From NCBI GenBank assembly GCA_003991915.1, contig RQTK01000206.1:481483-545482 (forward strand): DNA of 64,000 nucleotides, written 5' to 3'. The notes under the pieces are model-generated. The model saw nothing but the letters and a program-made list of their open reading frames with translations. It had not been told where the DNA came from and ran no database searches. The DNA is from Elysia chlorotica (taxonomy: Eukaryota > Mollusca > Gastropoda > Plakobranchidae). The translations under genes and the position numbers were made by a program. Position 1 is the first letter of the stretch, and every line of letters starts with the position of its first letter. Of this stretch, positions 1 through 11,300 are shown piece after piece.

Positions 1-180
1 GTGAAAGAAATGGTTACATGCAGAGCTCGTCAAACATCATGTGAAAGAAATGGTTACATGCAGAGCTCGTCAAGCATCATGCAATAGAAGTGTTAACATC
101 CAGAGCTCGTCAAGCATCATGTGAAAGAAATGTTTACATGCAGAGTTCTTCAAGAATCATGGGAAAGAAATGGTTGCATT
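1..180. repeat. 40-bp minisatellite, about 4.5 copies
   Basis: The unit begins GTGAAAGAAATGGTTACATG and ends in CGTCAAACATCAT. Copies start at 1, 41, 81 and 121, with a partial fifth from 161. Copies 1 and 2 are nearly identical, while copies 3 and 4 carry several substitutions. The array starts at the window edge, so its true length is unknown, and it runs directly into the retrotransposon fragment that follows. Confidence 0.9.
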
Positions 181-199
181 GATGACAAATCTGGGCCAA

Positions 200-540
200 A
201 AGATCTGGAAGAAGATTGGACAAAAACTTTAACAATACCTCTCCCCAAGAACGGAAACTTTCAACAGTGCAAAAACCACAGGATGATCAGACTAATTAGT
301 CACTCAAGCAAGATAAAGTTAGGGGTTATACTAAACAGGCGAGAAAACCAAACCGAAGAACTTTTGGCAGAAAAACAACGACGGTTCAAGCCTGGCCGAC
401 GGAGAGTCGAACAGATATTCAACGGCCGCATGATGATGGAAAAGCACGCCCAGTGCCAGGGAAGAAACTCCTCCACAACTTTATCCGCATCTCTCTCTTC
501 TCTTATGGCGCGACTTTGGCAGCCTGCTCGCTCCGAAAAA
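200..540 (+). mobile_element. Decayed non-LTR retrotransposon, reverse-transcriptase fragment
   Basis: The open frame across this stretch reads like the N-terminal fingers of a non-LTR (LINE) reverse transcriptase. It has a W-T-K-x-L-x-I-P-L-P-K-x-G-N block, an L-I-S-H-x-S-K-I block with L-x-V-I-L-N-R, and an E-L-L-A-E-x-Q-x-x-F-x-P-G-R-x-x-V-E-Q-I-F block. After about position 460 the homology shifts frame and is lost. The catalytic F/YxDD box and the endonuclease are absent, so this is a dead 5'- and 3'-truncated copy. The family resemblance is from memory; the exact clade (RTE/jockey-like) is not resolved. Confidence 0.7.
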
Positions 541-2099
541 AAGATCAGTTCTCTTTTATAGTCTGGTATAGTGGTATGTGCTATTTCTGTTTTTCATTCG
601 AGTTTAGTCGAGTTGATACTACATCAGTGTGAGATTTCTATTAGGCACTGCTGGCACAGCTGTGTTATGTCGGCCTCTTTGGCTGTTTCTGTGCAGGATA
701 AGAAAAAAGACGTTTGCTGCTTTATTAGCGGACATGGCATTGTCTCTTCACAGGACGTGACTAAAGAGGTCCCATTGAGTCGATATATAATATGTACTGA
801 TAAGGTTTGTTTTATGGTAAACTGTTATGCTTTACGTTGCTTTGGCATAACAGAAGAGCTCGTTTAAACTTATGGAGCTGTTGGTTTTTTTTGCGACAGG
901 GAGGCAAAATATTATCTGTGATGGTATGTGTTGGACGCCCGCCGTTGTTTTCCGGCTCTCGATTAAAAACTTTAAACACATTTTCCTCTAGAGTGCCTTT
1001 ATAAGTATAGACCAAAGTAGTATATTTAGTCTCAGATAGTAATAAAATAAGGTCACAATAAAAATGATTTATGAAATAAGCTTAGTTTTTGAAATATTTG
1101 AAAATTTAGCTATGCGCGTAACCACTGGGCATGCTTTGACCTAGATAGCTGGTCAAGCCAGACTCTAGCTTCTAGCTGTCGCGGTGCAGACTCTAGCTTC
1201 GCGTGTATGTGCGAAGAGCGGTTCGCCGCTGACCGTCAACCTTGATCCTGGTATCACGTGTCTCGGCTGCCATCTGTGTTGCTTGGGTTGTTTATACTTT
1301 GTCATCTGTGAATGAAGACCCGCGCTTGGTCTCGTTTGGTGTAGCTAATGCCTTACAGTTCGGCCAATAGCGCAGTGTTATTTATAGGTGGATCTCTTTG
1401 AGTGCTCCTGAATAACAACACCAGCGGTCACTTGAAAACAACGGTCAGTGTGCGCTAAGGTTGTCTTCTCTCACCGGTCCTGTTCAATTTCTACTTAGAA
1501 ACATGATGAGAGAGACACTACATAACTTCAAGTCCTCAATCTCCTAAGATTCGCCAATGCTTCGCCCAGAGGAAAAATTGATAGTGGTCGTGAAAAAAAA
1601 AAAGCTTGCGTGATTTAGCCACATTACTCATCACCACATCCTGACCAAGACGGGGCTGCAGGGTACACTAGAAGGAGGCAGACAGCGCTAGAGACAAGCG
1701 AAGTGTTGGGCAGACAAAAGGGAATGCACTACACTAGACAGCCCAACCCTGAGTAGATGGGCAGAGGCCAGACCTGTCTGGCGCGCGCTGTTGTATCGAC
1801 CACGTCTCCTCAAAGACTACCCAGTCTGAACTGAACTGGATATGATTACAAATTGAAAACCTTTATCAAATCCCGTAATGCTACAGACCTAAAGATCCGC
1901 TTTTGCTATGAACCCAATTAATGCTGTTATCTTAAATTCTTTACATCTATCAGGAATTAGGGGGGTGCAACTCATCGTAAGATATAAGAATTAGAAGGCC
2001 AACGCTTAGTTGTAAGCTGCCACGACTTCGTACTACATAAATTTATGCATTGGCCAAGTAGAAACGATGCCATGCCATAATCTGTAGGCCAAGTCTACA
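541..2099. other. No gene recognised upstream of FAM120
   Basis: Short open frames here show no recognisable family and no splice-consistent continuation. The stretch from about 1130 to 1450 is more GC-rich than its surroundings and contains a short duplicated motif (AGACTCTAGCTTC at two places near 1150-1200), which suggests old repeat sequence. Nothing else is supported. Confidence 0.5.
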
Positions 2100-2365
2100 A
2101 ACTAATTTTTGTTGTTGAAAGATGCTTTCTTGGCGAACATATGCCCATTTTTCTCTCTGAACGAACATCCGGGTCCGGTTCTTCCTCACGTGACTTTCTT
2201 GTGCTCGCCGGCCGATGGTCAGGGAGGTATCACACGTGTGTGTGTATTTTTTTTCCAGTTAGTGAACGATCTAACGGTTTTATTTGTAAATTAGTGCTTT
2301 ATTTGCTAGTGTAGCTTGTATCGCCCCTAATAAGTGCACCTAAGGTGCAACATAGAAGCCTTACA
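2100..2365 (+). promoter_or_regulatory. Putative promoter/5' UTR of the FAM120 gene with E-boxes
   Basis: This segment directly precedes the FAM120 start codon and is locally richer in CpG than the introns. It holds a TCACGTGAC palindrome-like E-box at about 2186-2194 and an ACACGTGTG E-box at about 2232-2240. Such sites are bound by bHLH-Zip factors (USF, MITF/TFE, MYC families). No TATA box is obvious. Promoter function is inferred from position only. Confidence 0.4.
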
Positions 2366-5300
2366 ATGGGCGTCAAGGATTTTCAAGATTTTCTGGAAAC
2401 AGAATGTGCAAGTGCTTGTCTTTCCGTGGACTTGTTGAAGATTTCTCGGGCCTTTGTTCCGAAACGTGTGCCCATTTCAAGACTGAACCAAATCGCCAAA
2501 ACGGGACGATTCTGTGTAATAGTAGATGCAGAGAGCTGTTTAGATCGTCTTTATGGTGGATATTTTTCTGATTGGGTTTGCGGCGGTCAATGGAATCGGA
2601 TGACAGCATTTCTCTCCAACCTGGTGCAGGCATGTCAAAATGCCAACATGGATCTCGTCGTGTTTTTCAATGGGGCACTTGAGAAAGAAAAGATAAAAGA
2701 ATGGACTTCACAGCAACTTGCACAAAAAGACAAAGTGCGTTATGTTTTACGTCACATTTCTAGTAAGGGAACACCACCACCAAAAGTATGGTGGACACAA
2801 CCCGTTTTCCTCAAAGAAGCTGTAAAAATGGCCCTTCGTCAGTTGGGCATCTCAGTTGCATGCTCAATGGACGGTCACCACCTGGAAGTCATTCGCTTCT
2901 GTCGTGAACACAATCTTCAAGGAATTATTGCCCAAGAATCAGTCTACACCATTTTTGATCCACCAAGATATTTTTCATCGAACAATCTGAAGCTGACATA
3001 CAAAGGCTCTTTAGAAACTAAGGAATACATTATGGACGAAATTGCCAAATGTATGAATTTAAACCCTAACAGATTTTGCATATTTGCTGCTCTTCTAGGT
3101 AAGCATTTTATCAAGGCTATTCTTTTATTTACACTCTAGAGCTAGATTTAGATCTTTCTCCGTAGATTGTAGATCTAGAATAATCCCGACTTCTCTCGAC
3201 TTTCATGGTGGTCATCATTCAATATTGGACGCAAGATAATTACATCTAGATCTACGCTAAGGCAGATTTCACAAAATTGGTACACTGAGGTGGTGCTAAC
3301 TTTCAAGTTGTATTTGAGATATGTTGATAGATTCTTTTAAATTGTTTTTTATACATGTATTGTTTGTGTATTGGAGGAGCTAGAAAAGCAACCAAATTGA
3401 GTTTTAAAGTATTTTTCTATTTCTTTAGATTTTAAATGTGTTCTTATTGTCGATTTACGGATAAACCAAATATCCCATTTTTAGGAACCTTATTGTTGTT
3501 GACAAATATAAGGCCTAAATTGGACAATTCTTCCTTTAATTCGATAATTCTGCATTAAAAGCAAGTAGGCCTACTTTCTTGCAATAAAATACAACTTCAA
3601 ATTCAAATTTTTCGAAAAGGAAAAATGTGTAGCTAAAACTAAGTACAGTGAAAGAACCAGCTCTTAAATGACCTTTAATTTGATGTATAGGCCTAATGTA
3701 ACTATATTCCTAAACATTTTTCCCTGGGCCTATCCAAAATTGGGATATTTCTGGGTTCATTAAAAATCTGCCATCTATATTTTTATCTATTCAATTATAA
3801 AGTACTTTTGTTTTCACTTATTCTATACAAAATCTATTACCATTAGTTTTATTGGTATACCGATAGTCAATTTTTTTTTGTACTAACGCCCGGTTATGAT
3901 TTTTTGTTGGCGTTGTGTTTAATAGCGTAATAGTACACAGGCGGTATCTGCATTGCAAAGCATCAATTTGCATAGGTCAATAAATTCAATCTTGTGACAG
4001 TGGCTAGTATAAATTAAAGAGGTATGGATTCGCTATACTATAGGCCAAAATGTTGGTTTATGTGATGTGAGCTAGACTAGGTCACTGTTTTTATTATCTA
4101 ACTGATAGAATATATGACTAGTTTTTATATTTTCTACTTTGAAGATATTGGTGAATGCATTTTAGCTGTGCTAGAGCATTATATTATTTTACCTCTTTTT
4201 CGTAGGCCTACTTCTGAAAAAGCGACCACAGTGCTTCACACTCCTGTGGCATATTACCCGACCATATCACTGGTACTTGTGGTCAGTGCATAGGGATGTG
4301 CATGTTGCGCCCACATGCAAGCATCGAGAATTTGAAAGGGGTGACCCAGCGACATATTTTAGAGTGAGGGCTTTTTATGCTCACAATAATCTGAGTTAGG
4401 GGTGCCGAAGCCACCAATCTGCATTGAAGGTTGCCTATCTTGTTTATCTATCGCTTGATAGCACAGGACTTCACATGCCATTGTCCACGTATAGTTGCTG
4501 ACAGATAGATCTAGACCTGTCCCTGTTTAATCTAAGCTTTTCATGCAACTTTTCATACACCGCTGAGTATTATACTTTTGAGAAGAAATGGTTTTCTCAC
4601 CATATCATAAAATTCCTTCAATTTCTTTAATAGTGATATTACATTGGCTTCGTTTAGGCCTATAAACCCCGCAGCCATATTATTTTCTTGGAATCAGCAG
4701 AAAGTTTAATGCACCAGTGAAAAATCACAATGAAAATGAAACTGAAAATACAGTGTCATGATTGTTAAAACTAGTAACAAAAAATTAATGAGGAAGCAGG
4801 AGATAAAGTGTGGATTGTTGAACCAACAGAAAGCCCAAGTATCATATATCGTTCACATAAAACGTGTTCACATAGATATAAACTTGTACGTTTCTTTTTA
4901 AAATCTGACATTCTGATTCTCAAGGTTTTGGCATGTAGCACTGACACAACAGGCATTCAATGATTCACGTTGTCTAATAGTAATAGGTCATCTGAAATAA
5001 TTATCTAGATCTAGATTTTCTACTCTAGATGAAAGCTCGATCATTGAGGCTTAAATCCATAACTGTAGTAGAGTTCAATTTTATTTATCAGGCTCTCTAT
5101 GGTTAACTGTATTTTAATTCTAAGTCTCACACTATGTGTGCATGTTTCCTGCATTTTATGACAGCTAGGACAAAATTTAGGTTGGCGGGTCCAGGCGTAC
5201 CAATTTAAGGAGATTGGTGAAAAATAATGTGAAGGTATCTAGAGCGTGACATTTTTGTCTTTATTATTTTGGGTTGGCTGTAGGTTAACATGTAGGGAAC

Positions 5301-8300
5301 TCATGTTTCTAATGTCAATGTCAACCACGGGGTGGGGGTGGGGGGTTTCCTTCGTCCCAATTTTTACTCTTCCATGGTTCATAATTCTAACTAGAGAAAA
5401 AAATGAATCGATGTTGAAGATTGTTGTGGACCAAGCTAGCTCTATCATTTTCATGGGATGATCTGGCTATCTGCAGATCGACAAATGGCGCTCGACATTA
5501 ATACTACTTTCTAGCTAGCAAGTAGTGGGTTCTTCTATTGAAAGAGGAAAATTGTACCCTCCTTTCACTGGATGGTTTTTCATGTTTATCACTTTTTGGA
5601 TTATGGCCTAACGTTGAATTGGATTTAGAGGGTATTTGACTTGACATGAGGCGACTGGCTCTTATCGAGATCTAAATCCTTTTTTTTTTTTTTTAGTACA
5701 CATACCAATTGTCATGTATGTTTTCTTTCTGTTTGTTTCACTTGCCAGAGTAGCAAACCATATTATAAGGTACTCCTTACTAATTTAGGTTCTGTCACTG
5801 TTAACATGACAGCCATGTTTGATGTAGAGGATTAAGGTTGGATTGATATTGACTAGACCTAAGGACTGAATTAGAAAACATTAAGTCCCTACAGCAACTT
5901 GTATCGATATTGACTAGGCCTAAGGATTTCTAAAAGTTGTTTTCAGACAAAACATTTTACAGTACCTACAGTAACATAATTTCAAGCACCTTATAAATAG
6001 GTAGACCAAAAAAAAAATTGAAGATTTTCTTTATTTTTTTCAAGGTCATTTTTGCTTTTAAAGGTTTTATATGGAATTAACTACCTTGCCCTCTATATCA
6101 AATATGGCTGCCAAGGTTAACAGATGGGACAGCAGTGGGTAGAGTACCACACTACTGGAATTAAATTTATGAGTTTCATGAAAGGACAATGCAAGTTGAT
6201 AAGTTTTATTTGATCGTGTATAGGTAGACCTAGTGTTTGTGGAACGGTACTTGGGATGGTTTTTGCTGCTCCCGTCTAGCATTGCATTATGCAGCTTTGT
6301 TTACGGTGGTAGTAGAACAGGAGTTGGGTAATACATGCTTGTAAAGGAGGGTCGGTTGGCCACTTTTGTCAGGAGCAGAAAGTGACTGAGCTGGGCACTG
6401 GTGAATTATCAGGTCGGAGGTGCCAGAATGGAAAGATGTTTATATTTGGCACCTTTCTCAACTTCTTTTATTTAAGGTATGGAAATTGAAATGGGTTTGT
6501 AGCAAATCAAGGCTATTCTTTATCTTCTCTAATATTAGCAGGGTTTACTAATTTAAGTTTTTTTTTTTTTTGAAAAATAAATTATAGGACGCAAAAAGAA
6601 ATGTGTAAACTAGGGATTGTCCAAAATGTCCTGAGGAGGCTATTCTTGTAGGCGTTAAGTGCTTTGTCCAGAGAATCAGTTAATGCAGCAGCTTTACTGT
6701 TACTGGTTAACTTCTAAACATTGTTTGTACACATAGATAGGATTATATTTTGGGGCTTCATTTTGCTTTTAAGCAAATTGAACAATGAAATATTTTGCTT
6801 AGAATCATAGATCTCATCACGAGGTTGAAAAGGTGTTTTTCCTTCAAGTGCTTGCATGTCTCTCCGCTTCTTTCTCAGGGATGCAAATTTTCCATACATT
6901 TCTTGATGATGCAAAAAAAAATTTATAAAGCTGTTCACTGTGTCATTTGAGCAGGATCTAGTATATATTCTAAAAGGTTGCTTGTTCTTAGCAATCAACC
7001 GAGAGAGTATTCCATCTTATTTCCTTACAGATAGCCACTCTAACATGCCTCATTATTAAAACTTTCAGGAAACCACATACTCACAGACGATGATCTCATT
7101 CCATTCAGGGACAGCATTCCGTCATTAGACCATGGAAAACATCGGGTTCGTTTTTTCTTCAGTTAATTGTAGCCGTGTGATATCATACTTCATAAACCAC
7201 AGTTCACATAAGTTTCAAGATAATCTATATTGTAGTTTAAAGTATTTTATTCACATACAAATAAACTCTTTCCTAACTCATATGTTTGCTCTACAGCATT
7301 AGTACAAAACCATATCTTGCAGTTTATTACTGAATAAGGAACGTAACTTTTTAAGGCCATTGACCGTTTGTAAGAATTAAATCGCCTGCTTGCTGTTAAT
7401 TTTATCACTTTGGGCCCAGATTTATATTCATTAGGATTTTTTAACAAACCTTAACCGGCTCATGTGCCTTGCGACAGAAAAGTTAAAGTGTCGTTACATT
7501 TTACAACAAACTGTCTCTGGCCCAATGTAAGTTTCAATAAATTTTTTTTTAAGACTTTCAATTCCAAACATTCTTTCTGATAGTGTATGTCTTTAAAAAA
7601 AAAAAATGGAAGATTAGTATATCTTTCACACAAAAAAAACAACTTGTAACTGTTATTTGTTGTTCCTTATTAAATCCCTTTCTTTTCCCAATCTGTCGTG
7701 TGTGCAAACAGAAGGGTAGGGACAAGCTGGACAGTGAGATGATCAAAGGCATCTGTGATTATGTGAGGAATTTGGCAGCAGTTGACAACCTAGAAGTGGT
7801 CGGTGCTGATGTGTTCAAGTGAGCCTTTTTTTTTTCTTTCAGAAGAAACTCGATTATAAATATACCTCTTAGTGTGACCTTTACAATCTCAATGCCTTTG
7901 TATACTTGAAACTAGCACCTCTTGAAATAACTTTGTTTTAATGTAGAATGCATTATATATTGAGACATGTAAATGTTCCAACAATTTCGACTATCAAGAC
8001 TTTTCTGGCATGATTTTCGACACGTCTGCCAACCCAATGGAAGAAGCCGGACTTTCCATCAATGATTTCTCCCCAAAGAAAATTGAACCCCTAGATTCTG
8101 CTAAAATATTAAATTCTACATCTAGATTTAAATTTTACCAGTGCATTTGTCTCCGCTATTAATAGAGGGGGCGCGGTGGTCTAGGAGTAGAACACCGGCT
8201 TCCGGCGCAAAAGGTCCCGAGTTTGAATCCTGGCTGTTGCGTTCCCTACTGGTTGGGTCGGTGTGTGGCAGCACATAAAATTGTCAGATGTCTGTCTTGG

Positions 8301-11300
8301 GGCCAGTCCACAATATAGCCTATATAGTGCTGCTGTTGGACGTTAAACCAACCCAACTCCCCCAACCCCCGCTATTAATAGAGTTTAAGCAATTGTACTT
8401 GTAGCTCTGGCGTGTACTTGTACCGTGTAGGAAAACTAGGCAATCTGGCGTCGCTTGGCTGAAAAGCTTTATAGCAGCGTAACCCCCAGGTCTACTTGTA
8501 GCATTTGTTATTGTTTTTATTTTAAGTTTGAAACAGTGTGGTTGTAGATCTAATCAGATCTAGATATAGGTCCTTATTATATATTAATGCGATAACATGG
8601 GTCTCGGTAACAGTAAAAAAACAAACAAAAAGGAATAATAAAATCACTAGATCTATACTCTGAATCCATACCTTGCGACCATTCAACATAACCGCACGCC
8701 CTACCTTTGGGCAGTTTTTTTTTCTATCCATCGTAAAAACCTTTAATGCATGAGTATCATAGATGGGTAAAAAAATTTCACAATGTAATGGGCACAAATA
8801 TAAACCAAAGAAGGCTAAATCTATAATACTGCTTTAATACAGACATTTCATTTTTCGTTAGAATGTTTGTTTTATTGCTTTTTTTTTAGTATCTATTGTT
8901 GACTAGTATAATAATAAAGAGAAGAATACGCACAACTAGTTGTAATATTTAAGATGCAGTAGCATTCAATTAAAAAACATGGTTTAGACCAATCTAAAAC
9001 ATTAAGTATTGAAATGCTTAATGGGGCTCATCAATTTGCTATTCTTTAGACAAAAGGAGGTCTGGTGTTTTTTTTACTAAAATAACTCGAAAAATGTCCA
9101 ATAGAGGGCTTGTTTTGGACAAACTGTTTTTCTAGGGAAGCATGCCCCCGGACCCCTTTAGAAAAACTCGAATTCATCTGTTGTGTCCATAGAAATGGTA
9201 GGAATGTTCAGACAATTTGGTCAAGGGGCACTTAACGGTCTAGTCATTGTCTCTTGTTCTCTGTTTCAGGTTAGCCAAGACAAGTAAATTGGAGCTTATA
9301 GAAAAGTTCAAGCAGAGTGTCAACTACTTTGTAAGTGGCACTGGAGAAGGATTCTTCCGAGGCTATAATCAACCAAGAGGTCAGTTAGTCGCATACAAAA
9401 TATTTTCCATTGGCTGGTCTTACTAACATCCTTGGATCAGGGCTATTCCTCCCGTAGTTTTGGATTGGAATCTAGGCGTCTACTCCGTCTAGGGAGACCA
9501 AGAAAAAAAGTGTAGTGTGAGAAAGCACGAGGGCAGCACCTTTGTTTCCTGGGTTTCCTTGATCTATTTTTACTACCCCTTGCTGTTCTCGCTCTTTTTC
9601 TACTGTGCCTTACTAGCTTCTCCATCCCCAGATCTAAGTAATGGAGAGTGTAGATCTATAGTTGACTTCACGCATGTGGCAGAGAGAGAGAGGGGTGACA
9701 GTTAGAGAGAAAAGAGCGAGACAGAGAGAGAGAGAGATTAAAAGAGTAGAGGGAGAGAGAGAAGTTTAGAAATAATAGAGAGAGTGGGGCGAGCGGGACA
9801 AACTCACAAAGAGAGAGGGGGGGGGCGGAGAGAAATAGAGAGCGTGATTGAGCGAGAGAAGACAGAGATAGGTAGAGAGGGGGGCGAGCTCGAACCGGAA
9901 CAATAATAATAATATAATGATGATGATGTTGTTGTTGTTGTTGTTTGGTACCACGTTCTGATTAAACAGATCATAATATGGCTCTTACTGAGACAGTTGT
10001 CCTAACCAATCCTAGTTGGATCACCAAACAATTCCAAACCAAGACTGCCGAAGGAATATCCTTTGGCTATTTGTCCGGTTACCGGAGGAATAGCCACTTC
10101 CTTTTACATATTATTAAAGAAGATTACCAATAGATTAAAATGGAAGATAATCTGAAAAAATCGCTGGTCATGATTTTTTGTCTTTTCAACAATTAAAAAA
10201 ACATTCAAATATTACTGTAATTTAATAGAACTTTACTTCTCTATAAAACTCACACAAATTATGATAAAAGCATGAATGTTTCGGCGTCTTATAGATCACA
10301 AGCTGGGGATAAAAATGAGTAGAATTGTTTTTGATAATCCAAGTAGTTTCAACATAGTGAGGTACAAAAGACACAAATTTTTCGTTTTTAATAAGTTCTG
10401 CCGTTGCATAGACGACATGCACATCGCACACGGAGCGCCTGTCAAGTCAGTGATTGATCAGCGCACGTGTGTGCAACCGCAGCATCCCTTCTGTCTCCTA
10501 AGCTCATCGGTTCGTTCGGCCGTTGTGGCCTAGTGCTGGCAATTAAAATGCTGGATTTTGGGGGAAATTCTACGCCGTGAAATGAACAATCTTGTCATCT
10601 GATCTACCTGTTTCACTCACTCTCAGAAATGCAATAGCATGAAGATTTTCCAGGTCTGTGTTTTTAAAACCATTTCTGGATTCACCAGCCCTCCTCACTT
10701 GCACCCATGACTTAAGTTTGTGTTTTTTTTTTAATGATACAAACAGAAAGGTTTTCCCACATATTATGATTGCTCAAGAAAAATAAAATATGTAGGAGGC
10801 AGAAGATTCTTGAAGAGTTCGTAGCTTTGACATTTCAATAAAAGACAAAAATTTCTCTGATGACATTTAAATGTCTTGAAATTCCGAAGTAAGTTGAAAG
10901 TTTGGTTATGATCTCACAAAAATTGTTGTAAACCCATGCATAACAATTTAAAGTGCTTCTGAAAGATTTTGTGTTAATTTAGATGACTGATTTAAAATTT
11001 GGTTTTAACATTTGTACAACTTTTGTCCTTTTCTTTATGTGGCGAGCAGGGCCAGCTGCTAGCCTGCACACATACACAGTTCCACATGGGCGACAGGTAA
11101 GCTCTACAGCTCTGAAATACATTTGAAAACTACCTAAGTGGCTGCGGCAGTTTCACTCTTGGCACTGCTCAAGCACAATCTTGCTAAATATATATATGTG
11201 TGTGATGGGCCAGGCAAAACCACGGCACATGGTTAACTGACATGCAGTTGTTGTTTGTTTTTTTGGTGCTTTTTTTTATATTTCGTCATGTTTTCTGAAC

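Larger units (their letters stand above)
3099..7068. other. FAM120 intron 1 (about 4 kb)
   Basis: No coding sequence is recognised. The intron carries an unclassified dispersed repeat (3796-4102 and 4555-4735) and a short repeat shared with 61.6 kb (near 6070-6130). It also has a local direct duplication of GATATTGACTAG-CCTAAGGA around 5845 and 5907, plus poly-T runs. A GT-rich purine stretch lies at 5328-5345. Confidence 0.6.

Noticed and set aside
8168..8250. Possible tRNA gene
   Set aside because: A/B-box-like words are present but no complete cloverleaf forms; the flanking duplications and 3' tail show it is a SINE.
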